Counted from the stretch's first letter, positions 34,758 through 48,430 are shown. The stretch is DNA of 64,000 nt from Incurvaria masculella (GCA_946894095.1 OX335651.1:6036501-6100500); one strand, 5' to 3'. Translations and numbers: made by a program. The notes: generated by a model not told the origin, from the sequence alone.

Positions 34758-36109
34758 ATGAAGCCTTTATTAAGATAATATCCAAATACGGGGAAACATG
34801 ATATTCCAGCTGCACCCAAAGGCCATTACAAACACAGCAAAGGATCGGACGATTCAGACGACAAGCCACCAGCCCCCCGTCCCACAGGGGTTGACAATAA
34901 TTTTTCATTACACACGATTCATTAGCATCGAGGGGTCCGAGCCAATTATTCTTCGGCCGGCGATCCATCATCGGTTCCTACACTCCGCTTGCTGTGACGT
35001 TTTTAGTGAGCCACCAGATTTTGTCGGACATTATTGTCGGCTGTTATATTTATTATATTATTCTATTTCATTATGTCGACGAGATTTATCACTCTCGACA
35101 AACGGAGCGAATTCGAAAGAGTGCCGCAATAAATTTGTTGCGATTCCTCTGTGCTAACACATGTCGTCGTTATCATTGTAATATTCAATAGAATTTTAAT
35201 GCTTTCGTGGATTTCGTTCATGGTCGTTTTATTTGTTGATGATGGCTTGGCTAATATGTTTTATCTGATCTCCTATTTGTTGCTGGACCTTTTAAAATTT
35301 GCTTGGATTGAGTTCTGTTAGTATTAAAGTAAAAAAAAGTTAGATTATTGAGTTTCCCGGGAGAATTCTACAATGACTGGATTGGAGGGCCCTGTCAACC
35401 GAAAGAAGACGGCTTGAGAATTGCGAAGATTATGTCAAGGTATTTTGGATATGTAGAGTGAATTTGTGATGGTGAATGAAATTGAAGGCGATGTCAGAGG
35501 GTTTGTCATACCTGGGCAGCCTAGGAGAGCGTACTACGTGCAGAATTACTAAGTACTAGTAGTAGTAAAGGCCGTTGTAATCGTGGAACAAGCACGAAAA
35601 GATGTAAATCTGTAGAAGAATTTTAAAAGTATGCTGTGTACTGGCTCTCTATCATCTATCAGGGAAGCGACGTAAAACGAACTGATCACACTTTCTTTGA
35701 TATAGATGATTGGTGAAGATGATTCCTGACAAGCGAAATCCTATTCGAGAAGGCTGTATGTCAGGGGTTCTAAAGTGTCTAAAGGTCTTTGATCGTCATT
35801 AACAGAATTCGCTGATGGGTTGTTTCTCTGAAAGCGCTCCGAACGCCCCGTCTATCGCTGCTATCTGCTTCGGTCCGGCTGCAATTGGACCTTCCATTCC
35901 GCGGCAGCAGTAAAGCGACCGCGATAGCGTCGCGATGGGCGCCGCGACCACTCCTCGCCGTAATGTTGCCATAAAAGTGTTGCCGAATGAGAAATTGCCA
36001 TTCATAACGGCCTCGCCCGCGTCCCGGCCGTATATTTTTACGGATATTCCACCAGTACCACTGTTTCTGGCACGATGTTAATAGGGTTGCTACTATTTCG
36101 CAAAAATAG
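34758..36109. other. no gene; possible LINE-tail remnant at 35390-35540
   Basis: Near 35420-35540 the plus strand gives fragments such as SRYFGYVE and GDVRGFVIPGQPRRAYY. These loosely fit the 'RWFGHVE...G-RPR-Y' tail of RTE-like LINE ORFs; confidence is low. A GC-rich block at 35830-36030 has frames without domain support. Confidence 0.3.
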
Positions 36110-36250
36110 TCGGTTTTCCACCCACCTCAATGTAGACGTGCAATATAAGGAAGGTCCTTGTGTGGCACCTAATACCCATGTTGTACGTTAGGCTAATATC
36201 ATGACAGTTTATATGATATCAGCCATCTACGTCCAGTTGTATATAAAAGA
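36110..36250 (+). repeat. SINE 3' fragment
   Basis: GGTTTTCCACCCACCTCAAT, GTGCAATATAAGGAAGGTCC, TAGGCTAATATCATGACAG and the GATATCAGCCATC tail match the body end of the 8284 copy. The head is missing. Confidence 0.65.
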
Positions 36251-37385
36251 TAAACACAATTGACAACAAATGATTTGACTACGAGTTATTTGTTCAGGCA
36301 TCTTTGGTTTGTTTTATTTAATGTTTTCTGAACCTTAATTTACATTTTACTTCAGATAAAAAAAGAAGGACATATGATGCCCGCTATTTCCAATAAAAAA
36401 ACTACCAACCCAAATTAAACTTAAATGGTTCGTGTGTGTGGGAGCTGACTTGACGAACGCATTTTTAGAACACATTCGCGCTGTGTCGATGTATCGACTG
36501 TTTGGCATACGACGCGATGCCCTTTTCTTATTTTCAACCGTTTGCTTGACGTATTTATTACGCCATATTGTAATTGTGACGTAAAAAAATAATTGATACA
36601 CAATCCAGATCAGACCAGTTAAAGATATTTCTTTGAAAACCGCACTTGTAAATTTTCCGCCTCCACGTTTCCTTCTATTTCGATTTAGCATTTTTTGAGG
36701 ATTTTTTAAAATTTGAATTCGAATTTCATTCGACATGAGCTGTTTTTGTGTAAATTTCAGATTTCATTTGTCAAAATCAGTTTACATAATCTTCATGATA
36801 AATGGTTAAAAAGATGAATATTGCAAATATTATAAATATAAAAAATATAAAGGTTAAAAAAAAGGGGAAAAATTAAAATTTTTAATAATTTTTTTGTTGA
36901 TGTTTAAGAAAAATTTAGGGAATAGGAAATGTTGCATTTTTTGTGAAAACATCACTGTTCGATTAGTGTGTTGTTTTGGTATTGTTTTTACAAAAACGTG
37001 AAATTTTAAATTGACTTCTGATGTAACATATATAAATAATAACAGTACTTTTGATAACTCATGGGTTTAATACAGTTTTTAAATATTATCTCGTTGATAT
37101 ATAATTTCTTCTAACCACCACATGATTTGGCGACCCTAAAGCGGGACTGTCACATAACGCGGAGCGCTTCGATTCAACGTCGTGTTTCATATTTGTAGGA
37201 TATTTATTTCGCGATATCAATTTCGCTTGAATTTCAACTATTTATATTTTCATCGCCGTCTGTTTCTATCAGATCGTGATAAATTTATGTCATCTGGATG
37301 CAACATTAAATCGTTACGGTTATCTGTTGATGTTATATGTTGCAAAATGCAATGATCATCCGAATTAACTAACACCGATTTTATG
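36251..37385. other. no gene recognised
   Basis: Very AT-rich. A 129-codon minus-strand frame at 36347-36736 has a hydrophobic, Lys/Arg-rich composition but no recognisable family; I do not call it. Confidence 0.35.
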
Positions 37386-37678
37386 CGTGCCGGACTCGCA
37401 CACGAAGGGTTCCGTACCATCGTAAAAGATTGAATACAAAAAAATCACGTTTTTTGTATGGGGACCCCCTTTAATTTTAATATTTTTTTAATCTTACCTA
37501 TTTGTTGTTATAGCGGCAAAATAAATACACACTCTGCGAAAATTTCGGCTGTCTATCTGTTACGGTTACTGAGATACAGCCCTGTGACAGACGGACGGAC
37601 GGACGGACGGACGGACGGACAGCGGAGGCTTAGTAATAGGGTTCCGTTGGCACCCTTTGGGTACGGAACCCTAAAAAA
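37386..37678 (+). repeat. GGTTCCGTAC...TACGGAACCC dispersed repeat
   Basis: Same layout as 34313: GTGCCGGACTCGCACACGAA, GGGTTCCGTACC, TTGTTGTTATAGCGGCAAAA, then an expanded (GGAC)n tract at about 37590-37620, and GGGTACGGAACCCTAAAAAA. The GGAC tract is longer than in the other copies. Confidence 0.8.
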
Positions 37679-40600
37679 GATTAAGAATCTACAATGCACG
37701 AATATAAAAAATATTAGGGAATGACACTTGCCTTTAAAAAAGCCATAAGAGTTGGTGTAAGGTCGAAATGTTAAACTTGAGATAAATCACAAAAATGGAT
37801 TCCGTGAATCCAGCGTGCTCGCAATGTTGATGAATACAATTTATTCAAGTTAATTTCCAGTCTCTGCCTGGTGAGTGGGTGCTATGCCTGAAAGTATTTA
37901 TATTAATTATTAGTTAATGCCCACTTTACATTAAGTATTAAATATTACCTGAAAACCTGAAAAATGTATTAAGCAAAAATCTATTATGGCGCAAAAAACA
38001 AGATTTATTTTAATTTGCTATTTTGTATATTTATGCGGACATAAATTGAATTATACATATGAATATTACATATCTAAATACATGGACAAACATATATTGA
38101 ATCTATAAAATAATTAAGAACCTACGTTATAAAGTTTCAAGCCTCAAGCTTTTATAAAATAATTAGTTTATTTTTCAATAAATTTTTGTGCAAAAGGTAT
38201 CCTTAAGTTTTTTAATATGAATCACTTGCACCTCCCAAGTGAAGTTTGTAAAATTTTATAGATCTAAGCGGTCGGAAATTAGGTAAAACATCGATTTGTT
38301 CATTTTCAATCTGACAGGAAGTCAAGTAAATCATGTATTATTGTTTCATAAGAAGCGAGATAAAGCCGTAATACTGTCACCAGATAATTCTGGCGATTAA
38401 TAAATATTGTTAAAAAGTGCTATTTCATAAATAGAGCTAATTTTGGTCTGTCACTCGCGGCACCTTGAAAACAAAGTATATTTTTCTTTGAGAGTACTTT
38501 TTCATTAATTTATTATTATTAGCTGATTTTTTACGTTATTAAAATTAAGACAGGAGATCCAGGATTTTGATTCCAATCGCCAGAGCTCCGCCCCCAAGTT
38601 TTAGGATATTTCACAGCAATACATAGCTACTCTCGACTAAACCCCGATTGCACGAAGAGACGACTGAGTTAATCAATGTTCAAACATGTCACTTTTAGTG
38701 AACCGCATAGAGTGCCTTCCATACTGTCCACACAAAGTGAGGTGTTTTATCATACATTGACGTTGATTTTGATTTTTTTGACCTTTCGTGCACTCCATAC
38801 TAGGACAGGAGCTAGGGGTGGACGGCGACGCGGGGGCGGGTGGTGCGCGCGAGGCGAGGGCGGGCGGGTGACAGTGACAAGCGGGGTGCGTGTCAACAGA
38901 CTTGTTGCCGGGTGACACACAATCTGACGGATGCGGCGGCGGCGGGGGCGACGCGCCACGCAGAGTGATTGATCACAGGGGACGCCGCGGCGTGCCTCGT
39001 TACTGGGGTCGCTTTTATATATTTGTGCGCAACACTTTAGTGGTCAACTCATTTGTTCGCTTGAGATTTGACAAGGTTAATTACTATGTATAAGTACAAT
39101 CTTGCCAGAGTATTCTATTTTTTGGTACGTTAGAATAATTTAGATTAGATTTTCGTCTAGATTAATTTGTTATTATAGTAGTCGAGAGTTTGATCTACAT
39201 ATTTTGTGAGCAGTAGTTATCGATCAAACATTGTAAACTAGTTTGTAACTCTCAAGAGTAAAAGCAATATGTCTTATTCGGCGATATTGATGATGAATTC
39301 TCACCTGTGAACCTAAACTAACCTAACAAAACCGCGTCGCTGCAACCCGAAAATCGGTTTAAAAGTGCAGCAAAAGAGTCTGGCACAAGTTATTAAAAGG
39401 TTTCTAGTCACAATTGTCTGGCAAATCAAATTATGCCAGATACATAGCGCCTAATGCTATATCGTTTAAATTGCCTATTAGACGAGTGGGTTTATTTCTA
39501 ACAGTTTAAATTACATTTCACTCGAGCTAAATCTACTAACACGCTCTCACTAGATCATGTAGCTATCGCAACCGACTGGTTGATGATAACACTTAATTGT
39601 ATTCTACTAATACCATAGACTTGAATGTAAGCACGGCGTTCTAATTCTAGATCTGTAGACTGTTCTGATGACTAAATAACATTCAACCAAAATATAGTCG
39701 TCGCCTTATTCACTTATCCGAGATTATAATATGCATTTTCGGTGAAAACGCTAGTCAATCTTAGGTATGGAAGTCAAGTAAGACTTTAGGTCCCTTTTCT
39801 TATTTAAAATTCCATGAAAGATGGTCGAAGCAGCATAGCAAAAATGTATATCTAAAATAATATGTAGAAATAATGCAGCCATGTTATTTAAAGGAAAGTT
39901 TTCTTGGAATGCAACCAAATTTCGAGTTCCTAATTGCTTAGGTTTGTATCCCTACAAATGGTCTGTTTTTAGTTAGTTAAATAAAAATAATGTTTTGCGC
40001 CTTACTATCATACTTACAGTGCTGCTTAAAACTTTGTGCAAAATATTTGTCTTATATAATGCAGTTGCAGATATTATTTGCACTGTATTTCGCACATCCC
40101 TGAAAGGGTAGTCAGATGTTACCACAAGTTGGTATGCATAAGTAATTTCAGTTTGCATATTTTTTTTCCTTTTCGTAACGCACAGTTGAAATGAAGTTTC
40201 GATAAAAATCTGTGCTTTTAGACTGTGATTTTGGGCAAATTTACTGGAAAGTTATATTTAAAATACTACTAATGCTGATTTGGTGATATCATTCCGTGTA
40301 ATGTAATATACATTTCTCTATTCTACGGACTCTACCAGTGAGCTCTACCCAATTAATTTAGCCTACTGATGATTTCAAAGAAAACTTGAATTTAATAATA
40401 ATACATAATACGCATTATAATGCAGAATTTTATTAAATGTTCTTATGCTCTCTATAATAAATAAAAAAAAAAACAAAGAACACCAGTAAATAAACTAGAT
40501 GTCGCGTACTGAAAGTGTGCAGCGTAAATGCAGTCGATAAGTAAAAATTAAAACATTTAGATTAGAAAAATATTCTTTAATTATTTTGGTTTAGATACTT

Positions 40601-41309
40601 TCTCATTCTTGTATTTAGTCATGGAGACTCTACATTGGGAAGATCAGGATAAATAGACATACATGAATGCACAGCATACATACATAAAATGTAATGCAAT
40701 ATACAGTAGTGTATGTATGCATATGAAATTACCTAAATTATGAGCTGTCTGCACAGCAGTTAGGAACTCGGGTGAAGATGGTAATATTTTAATAAATTAT
40801 CAGAGCGACAACACTAATTAATCACATGATCTACTGCGTCAGAAAGTCAACTGTCATCCTGACAACTTCCGGCTTTACCGACGTTAGCGAGGTCATTTCA
40901 CAGACCTAAAATTATTACGAAGTAATGGTTATGTAAGTCAACGTAATTGATTTGAAGTAGTAGGGGCGAAATTGATTTGAATTGACTAAACTAAATATGT
41001 TAATATATTTTTTTGCAATGCACACATAAATAAATGCAACAAATGACCAAAAAAGGGATTCGTGCAAAATATTTAAATATCCCATTGGGTTAAGGGCTAA
41101 CAAAAACAAGGGTTAAATGCTAGCAAAGCTTTTTAGAGATGGCGTTATCATAGCTTGCAAAAAATTTTTGTAAATATTCCATAAAAACCGTTGTTTTCTT
41201 CGGCCAAGCTATGCTTGCGCCCATTTGGCCGTTCCCATGACACGTTTAGAATGTGTCTCAAAGGGTTATAATAATAATTGCACATTTAATGTCGTCTGAA
41301 AGAAATCTC
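37679..41309. other. no gene recognised; GC-rich patch at 38810-38990
   Basis: The patch at 38810-38990 is strongly GC-rich (GGGGGCGGGTGG, GGCGAGGGCGGGCGGG). It is open on both strands in three overlapping frames, as expected of composition alone. The rest is AT-rich without recognisable features. Confidence 0.4.
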
Positions 41310-41465
41310 TTTGCTAAAGGTCGGCTGGAAGAAATCTCTTTGAGGGATAATCCTGCCTTTGCGCCCCACTTATTGTGTTATTGTACTATACTTACTTTTG
41401 TAAATGGTTTTTTTTTGTGGCGTACTAAAGAATTTTCAATCAATCAATCAATCGAAATAAAACAT
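41310..41465 (+). repeat. probable non-LTR retrotransposon 3' tail
   Basis: GGTCGGCTGGAAGAAATCTC, TTTGAGGGATAATCCTGCCT and a T-rich stretch, ending in (TCAA)n and GAAATAAAAC. This resembles the 3' UTR and tail of lepidopteran LINEs from memory. The coding part is absent. Confidence 0.4.
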
Positions 41466-41834
41466 TTTTGCTACGGTATCTTTAACGTAATTAAAAACTG
41501 AATATATTCAAATTTGGCAATAGAAGTCGGCTCGCTTCAACTAGCCCTGCCATTCCAGTTCGTTAGCCCCTTGTCACCGCGCGGGCAATGCGGAGCAACA
41601 GGCCCCTGGCGTTAATTACCATAGTCGACAGCGCGGCATGCATAATGGATACGATGACTACAATTTTAAGCCAATAAATAACAGCCCCTCATAATATAGG
41701 GGAAATATGGTAAATCATTTATTATAAATATGTACGGTGCCTGGTTTATCCGTAAATATCAACTGGGAACCGATTGTGCATGTTTGCAATGGAGTTATTT
41801 TGGTGTGACAAAATGTCGTTTATTGCTTTTTTAT
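41466..41834. other. no gene recognised
   Basis: Includes a GC-richer stretch at 41550-41640 with no coding signature. Confidence 0.4.
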
Positions 41835-42090
41835 GTAACTGGGAATGGATGGCTAATACCATAAAAAACCCACAGCAACCGTCATCATATTAACTCAAAA
41901 CTAAACGCAACTAGGTGCCATGCCAGTATTGAAGTGGACAGAACATTGTCATTGCCGCTTGTCATCGCACACTATGCAATGGTATGAACTCAGGCGGAAT
42001 TTACCCTCGCAACCTTAAAATGGGAATATACAGTTATACGCTCAATTCAAACTACAAATAATTTAATCGCCTCTTAAAACATGCGCGGGA
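41835..42090 (-). repeat. degenerate SINE
   Basis: The minus-strand body is recognisable by its plus-strand landmarks GGATGGCTAATACCAT, ACTAGGTGCCATGCCAG, CATTGCCGCTT and ATGCAATGGTATGAACTCAG. It is heavily mutated and head-less. Confidence 0.55.
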
Positions 42091-42924
42091 AGAAGAAGGA
42101 AAATGATGTGGGCCCAAATGTATATTTTTTACTTTTACCAACATTTAATAAGCTGATTGAAATGATGCAGTATTTTCAAATAAAATTTGAATATGACGTT
42201 GTATCTATGTAAGATAAACACAATACACAACATGTTAATAATTTCAATCTGAAACTTAAAAGAAAGTAAAAGTGTACACACAAAATAACAATGAGCTAGA
42301 GTTTCCTAGCCCGCTTCCACAGTTTGTTTAATGGATTCCTTTGTGGGGCACACCGGGGACCCCCACTGCTATACAAGAAGCAAATAACTTTATTGTTATA
42401 TTGTGTGTAGCCTTTCATGTTTCTTGGAAGGATTTATAGCGTTCCCAATGAAATCATAAATTTGTCATTTGATACATCATTACACATTTGAAAATGTATA
42501 AATTAACAGCTCTCAATAAATGCGTTCCTCGCAGCGGCAGGCCCAAAAATATGATCGCCTACCCTCGGGCGAGGGTTGTTTGTGAAATAATGGTTTCATT
42601 CCATATTCATTTACATCCATAATAAGATTGGCGACGTCGTGATGGAGTTGCCGAATTATCTGCACGTCAAATGTAATTTCAAACTGGGCCGCATTGAGTT
42701 AAAAGCTACCCTAATTTCGTTACTTGCGCTAGAAAGAGTGGTTGACACATACGATAAGTTGATGGTTATTTGTGTTCATCTCACGAAGGGTCATGACTCT
42801 TGGTAGTAGAATCATGTTCCCATGTTTTTTTTACTAAGTAGAATAAATTGTCACTGCCAATTCTTTCATTCGGGCGAGGTGCCTTGCCTGCTTCGCGGGC
42901 ATCTGTGCCGGAACTGTGTTTATT
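42091..42924. other. no gene recognised
   Basis: No coding support. Confidence 0.4.
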
Positions 42925-43453
42925 GATCCTGCATCTTAGACACCCAAATCATAAGACAGATGGACAAACGCTCCGGTGGCAGTCTGTTCCACAATGTGAC
43001 GTGACGACCAAAGAAAGATTTTTTGGGTTCTAAACATGGCACCTTTCTGATTACCACAAATGGGTGCACAGTGTCGCGAGTGCCGAATTTAACTGTAAGG
43101 TCAGGGAGACAATTTCCTCGCAGCACTACAGCTACTTTAATAGTATAATAGGATCTCAGTGTTCCGCGACAGCAGATTGACGGACATCCTGACGCTGTAG
43201 TAAAAAAAGTAGTAGTAGAAAAAAAGTAGCCTGAGTGCCTAGAGTAAAAAAAAAGAGCAGATAATGGGGTTAACCGAGGGTGACAGCAGTGGTAACAGAA
43301 GTATTCCAACTGCTGGAGGATACGCGAATTCTTAGAGGCGAGCTGTGCTTTGGAATCCATAAAGCGATTAAAGTCAACATTCTTTGTCAGCTCGGCGGTC
43401 ATTGATAGAGATGGGGCTGCTCTGAAAAGTAGCTTGGAGAGAGAATGGGTCAA
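42925..43453 (-). pseudogene. LINE reverse-transcriptase ORF, C-terminal fragment
   Basis: A 177-codon minus-strand frame. Near its C-terminal end it reads HPFVVIRKVPC and then SFFGRHVTLWNRLPPE. This fits the 'HP-VV...SF--RTA-LWN-LP' signature at the end of Jockey- and R1-type non-LTR retrotransposon ORF2. No polymerase motifs are present, so it is a 5'-truncated copy, the usual outcome of LINE insertion. The N-terminal third of the frame is not recognisable and may be read-through into unrelated DNA. A SINE fragment follows at 43478. Confidence 0.5.
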
Positions 43454-43477
43454 CCTTGACAGAGAAATGCGAGTTGT

Positions 43478-43625
43478 TCCATGGGCATCTCAATCCGGTT
43501 CAATGTAGCGGTGCTCATACAAATGGAAGTTTCTGGCATGGCGTCCAGTTGCTTCGGCAATATGGTGGAAAGGGCTATTAACCTGAAATCTGGCATGATA
43601 TTAGCCACATAAGTCCAATTCAAAA
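43478..43625 (+). repeat. SINE 3' fragment
   Basis: GGTTCAATGTAGCGGTGCTC, TTTCTGGCATGGCGTCCAGTTGC and GATATTAGCCAC match the common body end. The head is missing. Confidence 0.6.
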
Positions 43626-44074
43626 TAATATTTATCACTTCTATCGATGTGATCTGAGATCGAAGTCAACCTATCGTAACAACTCGACGCAACGTCTACT
43701 TCCAATGCTAATCTCATCCCGTACATGACCGTGTGTCGGCTCGTGTTATGTCAGCTTTGAGCTCGAAGCCTCGTTTTATTTTCTTTGGTAATGAGCTTGT
43801 TTTAATGCAGTTGCTCTGTATTGAATTATGGTCTTGTGTTTGTGCAGTATGTAAGGGTTGTTCTTGCTAATACGTTAGCGTGGAGTCGCGTGTATATTAG
43901 TGCTAAAAATATCAATGCAAGCGAAGTATTGCGTTGCGCATCACTGTAAGCGAAAGTTATGCGCGTATTTTACTATATCCTGTTAATTAGAAGAAAAAAA
44001 TCCCATTCTTTCTATTAATGTTTATGCCATATTAATTATTGCAGGCTTACCAGTGCGGAGGTATCATACTTGGC
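43626..44074. other. no gene recognised
   Basis: No coding support. Confidence 0.4.
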
Positions 44075-44205
44075 CAAGCGAGTGCGAAGCGCGAGCATTT
44101 TTCGTTTCAGCTTGGGAAAAAATGGTTTCGTATTTCTGTCTTGCGTCCGCCTGTCCGGCTGTTCTCCTCTACAGGTCGCATTTCAGCTGAAAATTTGTGA
44201 GCAAG
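44075..44205 (+). repeat. dispersed repeat ('CCGGCTGTTCTCCTCTACA') copy 2
   Basis: GGCCAAGCGAGTGCGAAGCG, CGTTTCAGCTTGGG, TGTCCGGCTGTTCTCCTCTA and CAGGTCGCATTTCAGC. It shares most landmarks with 3670-3772. Confidence 0.6.
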
Positions 44206-44384
44206 TTATGGATATGCTAAGGAAAATTATATGGATATTTTTTGTTGATCCAGTTTTGATCTTGTTTACGGTGCGCGGTGAACATTTATTCGTTTTATGC
44301 TAAGAAGATATACTCGCGATGTCTGCAGCTCAGAGAGCCACTAGTACTATAATACAAGCGTACGTACAAAAAATATGCGAAAAT

Positions 44385-44965
44385 ATTGAAAATGAAATGA
44401 AAAAATACTTTATTTGCAGCATGACAAGAAACAATTGGGAAGCAAGGCAAACGCTTTCTAAATATATTAATTGACTGAGATGTGCGTACATCAAGTGGAA
44501 GCTGGTTCCACATACGCGCAGCGCTGACAGCGAAAGAACCTGTGTAGAATGAAAATCTATGTCCCGGAATAGCAAGAAGAAAATTATATGAGGATCTGAG
44601 AGGTATGCCATGAGAACAGGGGAGTTCTATCCTATCAGTAAGATATTAAGGATCAGCTGGATTATTCAATAAACCAAAGAGAAGGGAAAGAACATGGGTA
44701 TTTCTGCGTTTACGAATGTCAAGCCATTTAAGTGAGGCGCGAAAATTAGAAATATGAAAAAACTTAAGCAGTCCATATAATATATATATCTTATGCAAAT
44801 GTTTAGAAGTCGGTCAAGTTCATTAAGTAGGTATTCATTTAAATCTGGATAACAGATATCAACATAATCAAGGATGGGAAGTAATAGTATATATGATAAT
44901 TCAAGGACGGGTGTACATATGAAAACAAAATGAGCTCCTCGCCCTCGCTCGCATAATCGATAGCA
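44385..44965 (-). pseudogene. Jockey/CR1-like LINE ORF2 C-terminal relic
   Basis: Minus strand, several broken frames. From the high-coordinate side: LLLPILDYVDICYPDL then LLNELDRLLNICIRYIY, the well-conserved 'lPildYcd-cY-dl...kLdrlqN-ciRfi' segment after the RT domain of Jockey-type elements. Near 44480 it gives MWNQLPLDVRTSQSINIFRK, the 'LWN-LP---R---s---FK' end motif. The 3' end then runs into an A-rich tail (T-rich near 44390-44410 on the plus strand). Frame changes between the parts make it a pseudogene. It is 5'-truncated. Confidence 0.7.
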
Positions 44966-47900
44966 AAGAGTATGCAATAACTCAACTTTCCCCATCCGCC
45001 GCCACTGACAGATGCCCTCAGATCTATCACATTTTCCACGGCACCCTCACATCTCGTCACCTCTCGGCGCGTCATTAGAGCGAGAGGGCGGCATATGTCT
45101 CGGAAGTGTGGAATTACCGCGGAGTGCCCCCCGCGGTCCGCGCCCCCGCGCCGCCGTCCGCCATGATGGATTGCGCGCGAGATGAAGACAGATCGACTGA
45201 CTCCTGGATCGCCGCGTTTAGAGAGTGCGGGTGGAAAATTAAGCTCGTCTAGATGTGGTTTTGACAGCTGAGTAGATTTCATCGCTCAGTTTTATGACGC
45301 CGACGTTGATTTTGAAGACTGACAGAACCGGGTCGACGAATTCTTGTGGGTGTCGACGGAAAATACTGTCGGCCAGCGAAAATAATGATAACTCACATAT
45401 CATTAATTACATTTAAGGCGAATTATGGCACATATGGCATATGGCACAAATGGACTTTTTACTTTAGAACTGAATTTTGAGTAATGAAATTTAAGTTAAT
45501 AAGAAAACACTAATGGCCCGACAGCAAGCACTAAAAGCGCTCGAAACCAGAGATTTACTTAAACTTGAAACCCTATTTAGACGTCCAATAATAACTTTTA
45601 CAAGGAGAAGTAGATTAAGTGACCCAAAATAATCGTTTAATTAAATCCCAGAGTGGCGCACTATCTACTAATAAATAGTGCAATGACCGCGAGCATCTAA
45701 TCCGGGCGCGGCATAAATTTACCAGTCGCAAGTCGGTTTTCATATAAATTACTAGTTTACACATTCCGAATCTCTGGTGGCGTACAAAGCCATTAGCCCT
45801 GTGAGGTCTGCGTAACTATTCTGTTTGTTCGCGCAGTCCCATTCACATAGTAGACGGAGTCTACCTCAGAACATCCAAAATTATAATGATCATTCGCTAA
45901 AAGCGAGAGACTCATAGTTTGCGTTGTAATTTTTTACGCTCGTCGACGCAAATATTATATTAAAAAAAAATCGTTTTAATCGTCAAAACATCTTCTAAAT
46001 TAAGCTGTAAATAATATCATTACAAAGTTTTGCGCATTTTGTAATCTTTATAATTATAAAAAGAAACTTTTTTTCGTGTCAAATAAATTTTTTAAGCTGA
46101 TATATACTTTTGTAAATAATTTTCTTAATTACAAGAAAATAATATTGTAAAATTTGACATAAAACTTAATTTTTTTTTTTAATATTGTATTTTCTGATTT
46201 TGTGTTTTGCATGTTTTCAATAGTAATGAAATGACTTTCCACTAACTTCACATTAAGGAGCAACAAATATTTTATAAATAAGAATCAAACAAAAATGTTT
46301 TTCTTAATGTCGATATCGCTCTTCAATAAGATTTTTTTATTACATTATATTTGTAACTATTAATAGAAAATAGGTACATTCAACAATTAGCTGAGGTTTC
46401 TGGCTACACTCGGGTCGGTTTAGTTTTGGAAAAGAACCCGAGCAGGGCCCGAAAAAATGCGCCTCCGCATCGTCCGCGCTATTACTTCGTTTTCGCTTAG
46501 CGATCTTTCTGATTGTTTTCTTTTTGCTACGCTCCTAAGAGTCATAGCGTAATGATAAATAGCCTATAGCCTTTGTCAAGAATTGAGCTATCAAATGCAA
46601 AAAAAAAAACCTTTTAAAATCGGACTGGTAGTTCATCCAAACAAACAAAGTACCTAAAGGAATCGCTATCGGAAAATTAAATGATGAGCACATTTACTTA
46701 AAAAAATAACATTATAGTGCCTTCTACACAAAAGCGATAATAACGAGAACGTATAGTCAATATTTGAATTGTTCAGTAAACACAGGTTAAGAAATACTTT
46801 ATTAACGCTAAAATAAATAAACAGAATGCAGTCGCGGTGGCGGCAGCGGCGGCGGCATGCAGAGCGGATCCTTGTAAATCCTTGCGGTCCACCGAGGCGA
46901 TTAACGCTTCCTCGGGCACCGGGCTATTAAGTTATCAGCCTTGTTACTCCGCGAACCTCATGCTTTCCTAATACCCTCGACCCAGGGGCTTTAATTGAAT
47001 TAACTTAACCGTTCCCTCCTCTCTCCCTCACTTCTCGCTACCTTCTCATTTTGCTTATCCTTCCAGGAATGCTAACGCCATGGAGTAAAGAGCTATCATA
47101 TCATCTTAATGTTATAAGTGGGAAAATGTGTTTGTTCGTTTGTCCTTCTTTCACGCAGTAACGGAGATACGGATCGATGTGATTGTTCGCGTAGAGGTAC
47201 TGATTTTCCTGTCCGTCTATTTTTGGTACCTACATCCCATCCAAATTTCACATTCTATTCGAACTTTCGATATACTAACTATAGACGGTAAATTCATAGA
47301 TTAAGAGAGTCGTTACTCTATCGATTTCCCATACTGCGGGTGATAACTGTTTACAAGCTCTTAATGTTTTACTAGGTGTTTGAAATTTTGGATTCTAAAA
47401 TGTATTGTCGGCTGTATGTTTTAAAAAATTTAACTTTATTAAACTTTTTGGATTGGAACACATTGGCTAAAAGACATTTAAAAAGTTATGTTTTTTATGT
47501 AATTTTTTTTAAATTTAAAATAAAGATATTTACATAAAAATAAAAACAAATGGACATAGAATGAAGCTTTAGCAAGTGATTAAGAAATGTTGATCAAAAT
47601 GAGGGGTAGGGACCTGTTAGGGCCTGGAAAATGATTTCGCTAGTTTAATCGCAATCGCCGTGCAAAATTGTGCCTTGACCAAGTGATAAAGAATGCATTT
47701 CTTAAAATTTTTAAATTTTAGTTTTCCGCTGCTTAAACGACAGCCTCGATATGGGTTTGAGGATTGCATTCAAGGTATTAACTCTAAACAGTTTGTGGGT
47801 ACAGAGTATGGGGAAACTCGAAGAACAACAGGACCTAGGGCAATTTGACACTTTAATAGAACGAAAACGACTCAAAATATAAACGTATTCGATATCCTCC

Positions 47901-48276
47901 TATGCTACTATTTTTAGAAATAATGTTAAATAATAGTTGCCGTAATATTACCTCTAGTCTCATTTTGTTTGGAAGGAGTCGTGTTTCACTGCACGAGGGT
48001 TCCGTTTAATTTCTCGCGTGTACACAGAATGGGCGCTATTGTTCATCGGACACGGTTCTCGCCTCATATGTCCAGGGCAAACGACCAGGGCAGCTTCTCT
48101 TCTAATTCTTATGATTGCTTTTTGTAACCCTTAGGTTAGGTTAGGCTGCGGCTCACATATAAATCGATGATTATAATATGAACAATACAAATGGTACACA
48201 TTTATTAGCACATTTTGTCTAACGGAGGGCTTATAAGGCATATATTTCAAAATTAATCTTGACAATCCTTGTATAT
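44966..48276. other. no gene recognised; GC-rich patch at 45080-45240
   Basis: The patch at 45085-45180 (CCCCCCGCGGTCCGCGCCCC) is GC-rich, with an open minus-strand frame that lacks a domain signature and overlaps the LINE relic. The GGCGGCGG-rich bit at 46835-46860 and the T/A-rich DNA at 45950-46200 carry no recognised element. A short (TTAGG)3 occurs at 48131-48146. Confidence 0.4.
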
Positions 48277-48430
48277 ATAATCGACCGTCAAGCAAGAACA
48301 CATGTATTAAAGAAAGAGCCTAGTAAAAATAACTACTTTACGAATATACTTTAAGGCTAGACCTGAACCAGCAAAACATACCATTCGCGGGTATTGCGTC
48401 TACCAATTTGGCCACCTGCTGCATACCCAT
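48277..48430 (-). repeat. tRNA-like foldback element, one arm missing
   Basis: Shares TATAATCGACCG with AAAACATACCATTCGCGGGT and ATTGCGTCTACCAATTTGGC with the complete copy at 49842-50088. The right terminal repeat is absent. Read on the minus strand it carries ATTGGTAGACGCA (D-arm-like) and a mutated GCTGGTTCAGGTCTAGC (T-arm-like). Confidence 0.65.

Noticed and set aside
36347..36736. 129-codon minus-strand frame
   Set aside because: No recognisable family and composition expected of AT-rich DNA.
44839..45282. 147-codon minus-strand frame over the GC-rich patch
   Set aside because: Its C-terminal part lies in another frame of the LINE relic and the N-terminal part is composition-driven; there is no domain signature.
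48131..48146. (TTAGG)3, the insect telomere repeat unit
   Set aside because: Only three units; far too short to indicate a telomere or interstitial telomeric array.
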